The notes beneath the pieces were generated by a model that saw only the letters and a program-made list of their open reading frames with translations, made no database searches and was not told the DNA's origin. Made by a program: the position numbers and the translations under genes. DNA of 64,000 nt, from the NCBI GenBank assembly GCA_012034865.1, contig JAAUOM010000003.1, positions 48,113 through 112,112 on the forward strand, given 5' to 3'. Shown here piece by piece: positions 46,320 through 56,180 of this stretch. Every line of letters begins with the position of its first letter. The stretch's first letter is position 1. The stretch comes from Acaryochloris sp. CRU_2_0 (GTDB taxonomy: Bacteria > Cyanobacteriota > Cyanobacteriia > Thermosynechococcales > Thermosynechococcaceae).

Positions 46320-48484
46320 TCATTGTAAGATTTTTCCCTGAACGGCGATGGGCAGAGAACCTCCAGGTAGAACAGCACACTTACCTTCTAACAATAACTT
46401 TCCAGAAAGGGGAATGGATTGTTCTCCAGTCATACTGACGACGATTTTGTCGGGTTCCTGATCGGGGAGGGTAACAGCGATCCGAATTGAACCCATTGGA
46501 GCAGGCAGAAGCTGAACTTTAATATCTGGAATCTTGCCGATCGCAGGATATAGGACCCAGGCAAACGTCGTTGATTCAGCAATTTCAGCAGAATAGATGA
46601 CCGTAGGATTGGGAACCAGATGGTTATACTCTCGGCTCCACCATCCCTGGATGGGCTGATCTTGCCCTGCGACCAACCTGACTTGCCAGGAGAACGGAGA
46701 AACTGGAATAATTCCCAGATTACCCACATCGAGATCCTTTGATTCAGCCCTTTCCCCTGCGATCGCAACGGTGCAGTCTGGATGAAAATGCCAGAGGGGT
46801 TCGATTCTACGGGGGCGATTACTCTTAATATGATCAACCACGACCCAATACTGATCATGAAGATAGATGACCGCCCGCGAGTGGCTTGCCTTGCCTTTTA
46901 AGCCTAAAAATGGACCCCGAAAACAGCCCCAGGCAAAGTCAACTTTAGTACCGAAGGTACAGTGATCCGTTAGGGGATAGGTCTGCTCTTGATAATCTAC
47001 TCCCTGACCCTTGCCATCGATCAAAATTACATTGTGACTGGCAGAACTGTGAAAATACTGCCAAAATCGATCTTTTTGATAGCGATAGCGCCCACTATCT
47101 ACTAGCAAATGCCGTCCATTGGCAATAACAGACAGATGTAGCTTGTCGTAGTGAATATGGTAATTGATCCCCACAGGACCAATATCAAAAAAGAGTAATG
47201 GGCTTGCTCATTCCAGCCATTGCGACTGATCACCTGCCCCGCCCAAGGAAAGAGTCTAGAAGGCTGGCCTTCTGGTTCCTGACCGGATTGACCGTGACTG
47301 GCAACATAGAGCCAATCTGTCCGTTCATAAAAGATCGCTGACTGTTGGATTAACAGGCGATTATCTTCTTGATCAGAGTCGTTGTTCAAAACACCGTGCC
47401 CAGTTGGGGTGATCGAATACACGAGGTAATCCAGCATTTGCTCCAAACGCTGTCTGAAAATTGCTGGAATCGGCTTTTGTGTTAATTCTGACAGCTCAAT
47501 AAAAGTCTGATAGTCACGTAAAACAACGCGGTGATAATGACTGGTCAGTTCTTTGTGAACTCCATCGGGATATACTTGCAACGTTAACTCCTGCAAGAGA
47601 AGATGCTGAGCAAGATCCAACCAAGACTCTGCCATCTTAAACTCTGGCCAGCACAGGGCAATGGTGGCTAACCCATGCATTTCCCGACACAGCCAGTTTC
47701 CTCCCCAATGATGAAGATGGCGCAGATAGCAGGCATGATCCAGCAAACTGGACAACATCAAAATTCGCACCACCGGACTTAGCTCTGTCGGGGAAGAGAG
47801 TCCATAAAACACAGAAGACCAGTGAATCACCCGCAGCGCACTTTCTCGCCCTCGCCACTGTGCCCACCATTGTCTGGGCTTAGAGAAACTAGAGATAATC
47901 CAATCCAATAAATGCTGATTGATATAGGTTGTGTAACTTGGGTTGCCAGTTTGCTGATAGATATGGAGCAGGTTCAGCAAATGATAATGGCGATTGAGAA
48001 ACCAGGTCCATTCCCGATCGCCATTGGAGAAACCCCAGTCCAGAAAACTGTCCTTACAGCGAGGAACTTTGCCGATCTTCTGTTGGAAGGTAAAGGTATC
48101 TGTCAAAATTTGGTCAATGGGTAGATCAGAAAACATCTGATAGGCACTGCCCAGCAGTCTAAGCCTGTCTAGAATAGGGTCGCTTTGATAGTAGTTAACT
48201 AGCGCTTCACAGGCACTCACCCAATCTTCTTGTTCAACGGCTGCTTTCACTTTTTCCAGCCCTTGCTTTTCCAAGTTGAGACCGCGAAATAACTTACGAA
48301 CCTTTCTAGGATAGTGTTGATAAAGATCTCCTATAGAAGACAGCTTTGGAGTCAATAGCAAGGGATTAACGATTACAGCTGTTAATTCGATTAAGTTCCA
48401 TAGAACATAGGGTCGAAACAGTGATCTTTTGAGTTTGTTGCAAGCTCTTCTGGCAGTTAGCAGATGGGAATTAAGATTGTCCAT
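46320..48484 (-). CDS. Heparinase II/III-family polysaccharide lyase-like protein, broken by one-base frameshift
   Basis: The N-terminal part has an alpha-helical toroid (RHYHLLNLLHIYQQTG, WRGRESALRVIHWSSVFYGL, LHHWGGNWLCREMHGLATIAL, YPDGVHKELTSHYH, GVLNNDSDQEDNRLL). The C-terminal part is beta-rich (GINYHIHYDKLHLSVIANGR, VDSGRYRYQ, ASHNVILIDGKGQ), matching the heparinase II/III superfamily arrangement. The A-run at 47187-47192 (coding-strand T-run) has six bases; seven give YSFFDIGPVGINYH and a 721-residue protein. Such enzymes cut acidic polysaccharides; here it may edit the exported polymer or release it. Confidence 0.8.
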
Positions 48485-48508
48485 AAACGTAACTTTGTCA
48501 GTCTTACC

Positions 48509-50335
48509 CTAAGCACTTTCATCGCTAAACTGCTTAAATGACTTGAGAACAACGTCTTGATAACTACCCTGTTTCACTATTTTTCCTTGATCCATTTCAT
48601 AGATGCGATCGCAATGCTCAACGGTCGTCAATCGATGGGCAATAATAATCATGGTTTTTGTACCCCCCAATTCTCTGAGGGCTTCGCTAATTAAACTCTC
48701 AGTTTCATTATCTAATGCCGAGGTTGCCTCGTCCAATACTAAGATTTCTCGCTCATGATAGAGGGCACGAGCAATGCCAATTCGCTGACGTTGCCCTCCC
48801 GATAAAAGAACGCCACGCTCCCCCACCATGGTTTGGATTCCTTCTGGCAATTGGACGATTAATTCGGAAAGCTGAGCTGAGCGAATCGCTTTATCCAATC
48901 TTTGGGGATCAATGTCATCATCTGCAACGCCAAAGGCAATATTTCTTTCGATGGTGTCATCGGTTAAAAAGATCGACTGCGGAATATATCCAATTAAATT
49001 TTGCCAAGAACGCAGTGCATTATAAACTGATAAATCATCCACTTTAATGTCTCCCGATTGCGGGATCAATAGTCCTAGTAAAACATCTACAAGGGTAGTT
49101 TTGCCTGCGCCTGATTTGCCAATCAAGGCGATGGATTCCCCTCTATGAATCGTCAATGAGACATCTGTTAGGGAGTTTGCAGCCGCTTCAGGATAGCAAT
49201 AGTTGATCTGATCGAGGACGATTTTATCTTTGAAGATTAGGGCTTCTATCTTGGCATTCCAAGTGCTAGTTGAACTGTGATCGTTGTCACATGTGCCTAG
49301 ATGGTCATTACTGAGAACTTCTGCTCTATCTAACTCTTTTAAGTCCAAATAGATCCTATCGAGGGTAGGCTTGTTGTTACGCAGCAAACTCATCGAATGA
49401 ATCAGTTGGCTTGCTGATGGCACGATGCGAATGGAAGCGATCGCAAAGATTCCTAATACAGAAACCAAACTCTCTGCACGTTGGGCAACAATCAAAGATA
49501 AAGATACAAAACCAACCACAAAAGTGATCAAAAGAGATTCAATCACAATACGAGGCAGCAACTGAAAGCTATGGAAACGGCTTGCTGCTCTTGCATATTT
49601 ATTTGTTTGCGCTTGCAAATGACCTTCAAAAAATTCCTCACAGCCAATGACTTTTGTTTCCTTTAAACCCCCAATAGCGTGATTTACAACTCTCAGTGTC
49701 TCTGTATTTGCCTCTAGCCCTTCTTTTCCCCAGCGAGTCACACTATGTCTAAAATGATGAAACGGAACAATGGCAACCAGGAGCAGCCCTAAAATAGTCA
49801 CTGTCGCTAGCAAATCTGTCGTTGCTAATAACAATAACAACACGAATAAGACAAACGAGTTGGCAAGGGAATTTAAGATTGGGATGGAAATTGAATAAAT
49901 AAACTTATCAGTTTCACCACTGATAGTATTTAGTAAATGAGCAGAGTTTGTTTTCAGATGAAAGGTATACGGCAGTGACAAGTAAGTATTCAACAATCTC
50001 AGACGCAACTTCACTTGCTGAGCATAACAAAACGTATAAACATAATGCTGAACCTTATAGTATAAAAATGACTTAAAATAAAAAACTACGATAATTACCA
50101 ACCCCAACGCCGCAATGAATTGGTTCGTATTATTTAAACCTAAATTCTCGTATAGTGTCAATAAAAAGACATTGCGCTGGATCAGTGTTGGATTTACAGC
50201 TAGACTGATAAATGGACCAATCAGACCGATGCCTACAGCATCCATTAAAGAGATACTCAGAAACAGGAATATAATGAGTATAAGCTGAGTTTTTTTCGCG
50301 GAAACAATGTACAGAAATTTTGAAAGATATCCCAT
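48509..50335 (-). CDS. ABC transporter, fused permease and ATP-binding domains
   Basis: The 608-residue half-transporter has about six N-terminal helices and a nucleotide-binding domain with Walker A GKSGAGKTTLV, Q-loop GYIPQSIFL, signature LSGGQRQRIGIARAL, Walker B ILVLDEATSALD and H-loop IIAHRLTT. The arrangement fits lipid-linked oligosaccharide flippases and MsbA-type exporters. In this cluster it is the probable exporter of lipid-linked intermediates. It lies between a glycosyltransferase and the heparinase-like gene. Confidence 0.9.
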   Translation of the reverse strand: MGYLSKFLYIVSAKKTQLILIIFLFLSISLMDAVGIGLIGPFISLAVNPTLIQRNVFLLTLYENLGLNNTNQFIAALGLVIIVVFYFKSFLYYKVQHYVYTFCYAQQVKLRLRLLNTYLSLPYTFHLKTNSAHLLNTISGETDKFIYSISIPILNSLANSFVLFVLLLLLATTDLLATVTILGLLLVAIVPFHHFRHSVTRWGKEGLEANTETLRVVNHAIGGLKETKVIGCEEFFEGHLQAQTNKYARAASRFHSFQLLPRIVIESLLITFVVGFVSLSLIVAQRAESLVSVLGIFAIASIRIVPSASQLIHSMSLLRNNKPTLDRIYLDLKELDRAEVLSNDHLGTCDNDHSSTSTWNAKIEALIFKDKIVLDQINYCYPEAAANSLTDVSLTIHRGESIALIGKSGAGKTTLVDVLLGLLIPQSGDIKVDDLSVYNALRSWQNLIGYIPQSIFLTDDTIERNIAFGVADDDIDPQRLDKAIRSAQLSELIVQLPEGIQTMVGERGVLLSGGQRQRIGIARALYHEREILVLDEATSALDNETESLISEALRELGGTKTMIIIAHRLTTVEHCDRIYEMDQGKIVKQGSYQDVVLKSFKQFSDESA

Positions 50336-50493
50336 AAACTTATACTCTCCTCTCGTAAATTTGTACTCCCCAGACAGTCTAGAAAAGTATATCCTTAACC
50401 AGGATGTTTAAAACTGCTTAATTGCGCTGTGCAAAGACCTTAAGCCGTAAAGCAACACTCTACAGCTTCTCTGTGATTAGGGATATTTCAGTT

Positions 50494-51753
50494 TCAAGGT
50501 TCAAGAATTTCCTTATATAAAGATAAATAGCGAGTCGCTTGAACGTCCAGTGCAAACTCATGCAGGCTTTTTTCTCTAGCATGGGACTGAAGTTTTTGCT
50601 GGCGTTCTGGGTTTTCTAAAATCCAAGTAATTCCTTGGGATAAATCTTCAATTTCAAAGGGTTTTGCTAAATAGCCATTCTGTTGATGATCGACCACATC
50701 CTGAAGTCCAGTCCCTGCAAAGGTGACCACTGGTGTCCCACAAGCAAGCGACTCAGATGCCGTTTGACCAAAAGCTTCTTGTATCGAGGGTACAACCATC
50801 ACATCTGCTGCTGAGTAGATTAAAGCAAGAGAAAGATCATCATAGACATGCCCTAGATAGTGAGATTTAAACCCTAAATCAATCGGTTTGTCGGGTTCAG
50901 AAGCGCCAAAAATCACCAGCTCAATCTGCTCTTGCCAGCCAGACTGACTCAGCCTTTGCAGAGCCGGGAGCAATAGATGGAACCCTTTACGCTGATTTGA
51001 AGTTGCACTGACTGCACCAAACAAGATAAGTTGCTTGTCCTGTGGCAAATTTAACAACTCACGAGCAACCTTTTGATTAACAGGTCTATACTTTTGCGTA
51101 TCTAGCCCCAACGGGATCAACTCGATGCGTCGATCTTTGAAGAGTGAACTTGAACGGGCACAATCTGCCATCCAGGTCGAAGTTGCCACAAGGGTTAGAT
51201 TGGCATCTTGCCAAGCTTTTGCTTTACGTTGCCACACCCAGCGAGACAGATCCCATGAGCGCCGACTCTGCAATTGGGGGCAAGCACCACAGGACTCTTG
51301 ATATTTATTGCAGTCGCGGTTATAGTCGCAGCCTCCTGTTAAGGGCCACAGATCATGCAGCGTCCAAACCAGAGGCTTTTTAAACTTAGCCACTGTTTCT
51401 ATTTGCAAATATCCATTACAAACCCAATGCAGGTTAATAATATCGGGATTGAGTTGTTTGGCTCTAGCAGCAAGAGCATCTGGGAACCACTGCGGTGAGA
51501 ACATCACCGCATTCTGGTTTGGGTACAACCGCAAAGGCAAACTAGAGATCGGTGGGCTTAACTTCGTCAAAACGGACTTTTCCGTTGACACAGTTTGATC
51601 GGAGCTAAACTTAGCCCGCACTAACATCTGAGAGGTGCATCCAATCGAACCTAACCCTTTATGCAGTCGATAAGCCGCTCTTGCTCCACCATTATCAACA
51701 TCAGAAGTACTCAGGTGTAAGACCTTCATGCCGTTCACAGCGATAGTACTCAA
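50494..51753 (-). CDS. GT4 glycosyltransferase (WcaC-like)
   Basis: The 419-residue protein shows LHLSTSDVDNGGARAAYRLHKGL at the N-terminus, HDLWPLTGGCDYNRDC with a cysteine-rich loop (CNKYQESCGACPQL) typical of this GT4 subgroup, and a donor domain with SNQRKGFHLLLPAL and EAFGQTASESLACGTPVV. The start may be the internal MKVLHLS; the longest frame begins with TTG overlapping the stop of the upstream SDR gene. Specificity unknown. Confidence 0.88.
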   Translation of the reverse strand: MSTIAVNGMKVLHLSTSDVDNGGARAAYRLHKGLGSIGCTSQMLVRAKFSSDQTVSTEKSVLTKLSPPISSLPLRLYPNQNAVMFSPQWFPDALAARAKQLNPDIINLHWVCNGYLQIETVAKFKKPLVWTLHDLWPLTGGCDYNRDCNKYQESCGACPQLQSRRSWDLSRWVWQRKAKAWQDANLTLVATSTWMADCARSSSLFKDRRIELIPLGLDTQKYRPVNQKVARELLNLPQDKQLILFGAVSATSNQRKGFHLLLPALQRLSQSGWQEQIELVIFGASEPDKPIDLGFKSHYLGHVYDDLSLALIYSAADVMVVPSIQEAFGQTASESLACGTPVVTFAGTGLQDVVDHQQNGYLAKPFEIEDLSQGITWILENPERQQKLQSHAREKSLHEFALDVQATRYLSLYKEILEP

Positions 51754-52877
51754 GGACGCTTGGTGAGTAACAACCCTTTTTGCTCCATTTCTTTGAGAGA
51801 CGCCTGCAAAGTCTCAGAGCTTAGAGGTTCTTGATTCAGGTACCATTCTAGGTATTGAGCCAGTCCATTTTTGAGGGAGGTCGGTTCCCATTGACCTAAG
51901 AGGGTTTGATAGTGATGCATGTCTGCGATCGCATGACGGATATCCCCCACCCGGAAGCGCCCTGAGATCTTAAAGTCGGCGGGTTTATTCACCAGTTGAG
52001 CAATGGTTTGGACAACGTCGATCAAAGTCACCGCCTGTCCGCTGCCTACATTAATGATAGAATTCAAGGGTTTCTCATTGACAACACATTTAACAACGGC
52101 ATCCACCACATCTGCGACAAAAACAAAATCGCGGGTCACCAAACCATCTTCAAAAATTTCCAGGGGACTACCCTGGGAAATTGCATTTGTGAAAATACCA
52201 ATAATCCCTGTATAGGGATTGCCCAATTCCTGCTTAGGACCGTACACATTCTGAAATCTGAGAATTGCCAAATCAATGTTTTGGCTTTCACAATAATTCT
52301 GTAGTAACTGCTCCTGCCACAACTTGGTGAGTCCATAAACAGAAGTGGGCTTGGTCAGATGGTTCTCTTGCATCGGCAATGGGGTTAGCATTTGGCCGTC
52401 ATCCCCATAAACCTCCCAAAGCCCCTGCTGCAAGTTTGCTAAGGAACGCCCCTTGGGATAATAAACTTCCTTCCCGTCTGTATAAGCCCCATCCCCATAA
52501 ACTGCTCGGCTGGATGAGAGGATGATGCGATGGGGTTTACGTTGTAGCTTTGAGATCAGCTCTAGCAGCTTAGCAGTACCGTTCGCATTATGTTGCACAT
52601 ACTTACTGATTTCATACATGGACTGCCCTGTACCCGTTTGCGCAGCCAAATGGATGACGACATCGACCCCCTCTAAAATCTCAGCATGATCTTCAATTAA
52701 TTGCACATCTGCTTGAATGCACATGGCTCGCACTTTCAATTCAGGGGAAAAATCAGGTAAGGTTTTGTGAACCTGTTCATCCAAAGAATCGAGGACAATA
52801 ATCTCATGCTCAGCAGGAAATTTTTCAATAAGCCACTTGCCAATAAAGCCTGCTCCACCGGTAACTAGAATTTTCAT
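51750..52877 (-). CDS. NAD-dependent sugar epimerase/dehydratase (SDR)
   Basis: The 375-residue SDR starts ILVTGGAGFIGKWLIEKF, has HLAAQTGTGQSMYEISKYV, SSSRAVYGDGAY, and the YxxxK pattern at TSVYGLTKLWQEQLL, then RFQNVYGPKQELGNPYTGI and FEDGLVTRDFVFVADV. It resembles dTDP-L-rhamnose 4-epimerase-type enzymes, which act on activated deoxysugars. The extra segment before the active site (YPKGRSLANLQQGLWEVYGDDG) is a feature of that subgroup. Six bases separate it from the upstream PhyH gene. Confidence 0.85.
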   Translation of the reverse strand: MKILVTGGAGFIGKWLIEKFPAEHEIIVLDSLDEQVHKTLPDFSPELKVRAMCIQADVQLIEDHAEILEGVDVVIHLAAQTGTGQSMYEISKYVQHNANGTAKLLELISKLQRKPHRIILSSSRAVYGDGAYTDGKEVYYPKGRSLANLQQGLWEVYGDDGQMLTPLPMQENHLTKPTSVYGLTKLWQEQLLQNYCESQNIDLAILRFQNVYGPKQELGNPYTGIIGIFTNAISQGSPLEIFEDGLVTRDFVFVADVVDAVVKCVVNEKPLNSIINVGSGQAVTLIDVVQTIAQLVNKPADFKISGRFRVGDIRHAIADMHHYQTLLGQWEPTSLKNGLAQYLEWYLNQEPLSSETLQASLKEMEQKGLLLTKRP

Positions 52878-52883
52878 AAGTGC

Positions 52884-53831
52884 CTACTTTTGCTCACTGT
52901 AGCTAGCTCTTCGCATATCATAATCGGGGCCTCTACCTCTAAGGTGATTGGAGATAAATCTCAAATAGTGCAGGGAATTGGAAACATAGGTGTCCCACTC
53001 ACTACCGAGGATCGTTACCGTAGGGTTAACTGTTTTTCTTGTTTTTGGGGCTGTTTTTCTATCCGCTGAAGCTTTTCTAGAATAGAGTGTTTGCAAATGA
53101 GCTGGGTAATAATGGGCTGTTAAGGACTTGCGGCTAAAACGCGGATCTTGATTAGTATGGGCACCATGAATCGTATAGGGATGCCAGAACAGCACATCCC
53201 CTTTTTTAAGGGGGAAGCTGCGATATTCGTAGTTGCCCTCATGAATTAAGGTATTGATTTGTTTGACAAACGTATCATGGTCAGAAAAATTCGATCCACT
53301 ATCCCGCTCAATCACCTTGCCCTTATGACTACCCGGCAGTACAAAAAAACAACCTGCGTCTTCATGAATATCTTCCAAGGAATACCAGGCAGCAACCATC
53401 TGACCCGGTGGATTGGAATCTAGATAATAGTGATCTTGATGCTCAATTGTTCCTGTGGACTTGTCAAAAAACATATTTTGCATCATGACATGATTAGATG
53501 CTCCTGATAGAATAGTCAGGGCATTGGTAACGCTCTCATCTACCAAGCATTCTTCTACAGAAAGTGCAAATTTTCGCCAAAGTTTCAGACTAGCAGGATA
53601 TAACATTGAGTTTTCGATAAACCCTTCAGGAGTTAGCTTTGGCTGCGTAGGCAGGTGAGTGTCTTGGCTGAAAAAAACAAAGAACTTAGAATGCTTTATT
53701 TTTTCATAGGAGTTTAGAAAATTCAAAATTTTAGAAGAATTTAATAAGCCTTCAATCACAACATAGCCATGGGAGTCATAATACTCTTTGATAGCTGCCT
53801 TTTCAGTTATATGGAACTTTGTGAGGGACAT
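52884..53831 (-). CDS. Phytanoyl-CoA dioxygenase (PhyH)-family oxygenase
   Basis: The 315-residue protein has the Fe(II)/2-oxoglutarate oxygenase facial triad: His131 and Asp133 in HQDHYYLDSNPPG, and a distal His in HPYTIHGAHTNQDPRFSR, followed by SLTAHYYP. The VVAAWYSLEDIHEDAGCFFVLPGSHKGK segment is typical of PhyH proteins. Within polysaccharide clusters such enzymes could hydroxylate or otherwise oxidise a sugar or lipid; the substrate is unknown. It is adjacent to the SDR gene with a six-base gap, so likely co-transcribed. Confidence 0.85.
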   Translation of the reverse strand: MSLTKFHITEKAAIKEYYDSHGYVVIEGLLNSSKILNFLNSYEKIKHSKFFVFFSQDTHLPTQPKLTPEGFIENSMLYPASLKLWRKFALSVEECLVDESVTNALTILSGASNHVMMQNMFFDKSTGTIEHQDHYYLDSNPPGQMVAAWYSLEDIHEDAGCFFVLPGSHKGKVIERDSGSNFSDHDTFVKQINTLIHEGNYEYRSFPLKKGDVLFWHPYTIHGAHTNQDPRFSRKSLTAHYYPAHLQTLYSRKASADRKTAPKTRKTVNPTVTILGSEWDTYVSNSLHYLRFISNHLRGRGPDYDMRRASYSEQK

Positions 53832-54019
53832 AGATACACCTTTAATAACTAATTTTAATTTAAGCCTTGTCTTTTTAGAGAATAGTTGGTTGGTAATCTA
53901 TTTGCTTTGTTGTCTTCATTCGCAAATATATTTAATATTATGTTGTGGTTGTAGTAGTTGTTGTAGTTTTGATCGTTTTGATCAAGTATTGAAGTCATTA
54001 CACCTTTGAGTTAAACATT

Positions 54020-54901
54020 TCAGTAATTTCTAACTTCAAAACGACTAATGGTAAACTCTTCAAGCTGTTTCTTTTTAATTCTGATGAAGATTTTCCTGAG
54101 AAAATAGTAGGGAAAGAAAACCGAAATTTTTGCCTGTTCAAGCAAAAATGGAATGATGGATTCCTTTTGTTGATTGACTGTAATACCATAATCATCCAAG
54201 ATGCGACCAGTTGGCACTCGGAAACCACGGCGATAGACATTCATATAGTTAGAGCCATGTACCACTTCAATCCAGGCTGGCTTACAAAGAATTTTCTTGG
54301 CAGAGCGGCAGACTTGATAGATTTCCTTGTGAGGACGACAAAGACAGGTATTAAATGAATTGGGGTCATATTTTTCGATCAAACTAATGAAATGGTTAGC
54401 CATCTCGAAATCAAAATAAAGTTTATTGTCAGAGAGCTGATAGCCAAAAATAAAGTTAACAGTTTCAGCTTCTTGTTGATCAAAATTATCCTGAATCATT
54501 TGCACATAATCTTTATGGATCGAATCATCATTATCAAGCCAAGTTGTGATCAAATATTCACAATCTGCCGTCACAATTGGACGGACTAGGTCTCTAGCAT
54601 CATCAGGGAACTGACCATAGGGTAGAGGAAAGTCTAAATAAAGCGGTACAAAATTGTCCCAGTCGGCAGAATATTCAGAAATTTTCTGCTTAAATTTTTC
54701 AGGTGTATCAGTGTCAAAAAAAACTAGCCATTTGAAATTTTGATTGGATTGGTTGCGAACGGATGGATAGCAATATTGATCAAATAATCTCAATCTCTCT
54801 TCTAGCCAATTTGGATCACATCCTGGCTTCAGATCTGGGAAAGATCTGACGTTAAACTTGGTTAGGAAAAAATGATTAAATTGTCCCATTACTGTACTCA
54901 T
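54020..54901 (-). CDS. Putative rhamnosyltransferase-family glycosyltransferase
   Basis: The 293-residue protein resembles the family annotated as putative rhamnosyl transferase: FFLTKFNVRSFPDLKP near the N-terminus, WLEERLRLFDQYCYPSVRNQSNQNFKWLVFFD, and the acidic motif TTWLDNDDSIHKDYVQMIQ, in which LDNDD is the likely metal-binding site. C-terminal residues (KKQLEEFTISRFEVRNY) are less conserved. Unlike the GT4 members nearby it is a GT-A-type enzyme. A donor of L-rhamnose would fit the nearby SDR. Confidence 0.75.
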   Translation of the reverse strand: MSTVMGQFNHFFLTKFNVRSFPDLKPGCDPNWLEERLRLFDQYCYPSVRNQSNQNFKWLVFFDTDTPEKFKQKISEYSADWDNFVPLYLDFPLPYGQFPDDARDLVRPIVTADCEYLITTWLDNDDSIHKDYVQMIQDNFDQQEAETVNFIFGYQLSDNKLYFDFEMANHFISLIEKYDPNSFNTCLCRPHKEIYQVCRSAKKILCKPAWIEVVHGSNYMNVYRRGFRVPTGRILDDYGITVNQQKESIIPFLLEQAKISVFFPYYFLRKIFIRIKKKQLEEFTISRFEVRNY

Positions 54902-55035
54902 TCCTGGAGTTTGGATTAAGGCCTTGAAAATGATTGAAGAAATCTCAAATAATTAATGTATAACTCATGGTTTAATGGGATTAAAATTTTGTTTTAGCTA
55001 GTTTTTAATGAAATCCACTTGATTTAGATGGTTTG

Positions 55036-56153
55036 TTAAAGGGTGTCAATGTTATGGGGAGTAGCGGAGAAAAGCAAAGGCTGCTCATTTTTTAGCCAAT
55101 CTATTGAATGACGACAGCCTTGTTTAAAGGTAACAATGGGTTCATAGCCTAATATCTTCTGGGCTTTTTCAAAAGGAAGCTTGTACTCAGATTGTTGCAG
55201 AATTGCCATCATCTCTGTGACTACAGGTTGTGGTGGAGGGACTCTTGCTGGCAATGGTTGAGTTGAGCTTTTATTCTGTTTGGGGACAGTACGCTTAAAT
55301 TTTTGCTTGAAATTGTCTGGTATAGAAGCTAGCAATTTTTGTAAGACTACGGAGTGACGTATATCATCCATTACCTGTTGCTGCCGACTATGGGTAAAGT
55401 GGGGAATGGCAACTTGGGGAATTTGGGTTGGATCGACCCCCAGGGCTTCGGCATACGGGCGATAAAAATCAAACCAGGTGACGTCCTCGCGATCGCCCAC
55501 AAAAATGCCTCTCCATCCACACCCTCAGCAGTCATCGCCAATCGCAGAGCATGAATGAGATTATCGATGTAGACGGTGTTGCAGACGCCTCTGCCTGCAT
55601 TAATCAGGTAAGCCGTGCCTTGAGCAAGCTGGTGAGCGAGATCAGCAACCCACCGAGATCGCGGTCCAAACACAATTCCAGGTCTAAAGATCACCACTTC
55701 CACCGAGCCTTTTTTACGTAAGCGCCGGAGCTGTCGCTCAGCGTCAATCTTAGCAATATGGGTGGGGAAACCGGGCTGTTTATGAATCGGAGGCGTAGAC
55801 TCTGTTGTGCCGGGAGCAGGTGCTGAGGTATGCACAATCATCGAACTTAAATAGATGAGTCGGCGCACCCCTGCTTTTTGGGCAGCTTGGTAGGCAGGAG
55901 CAACACTACCCCGCATCAATCCAGGACTTCCCAAAACAGAGTGAATCACAATATCACAACCTTGAAACGCTTGTGTTAAAGCTTTCGCATCAAAGGCATT
56001 GGCCACAAAAGGGTTTAAGTTCTGTGCCGTCAAGCTAGCAAGGTTGTCAGGATTACGCACAATGGGACAAACGGTCATGCCTTGGTCGTGTAGCCTTTCC
56101 ACTGCACGACGACCGACAAAGCCACTAGCCCCCACCACACCAACTTTTAACAT
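55036..56153 (-). CDS. NAD-dependent epimerase (SDR), broken by one-base frameshift
   Basis: First part: VGVVGASGFVGRRAVERL, VIHSVLGSPGLMRGSVAPAYQAAQKAGVRRLIYLSS, FRPGIVFGPRSRWVADLAHQL and VDGEAF. The frame then breaks in the A-run at 55501-55505 (coding T-run of five, six expected): GEAFFVGDREDVTWFDFYRPYA restores the sequence to GCRHSIDWLK and a total of 372 residues. The usual SDR tyrosine motif is replaced by FPTHIAKIDAERQ. It sits between a GMC oxidoreductase and the rhamnosyltransferase, all on the minus strand. Confidence 0.8.
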
Positions 56154-56180
56154 TTGCTTGCTTCCCCTCTCCTTTAATCC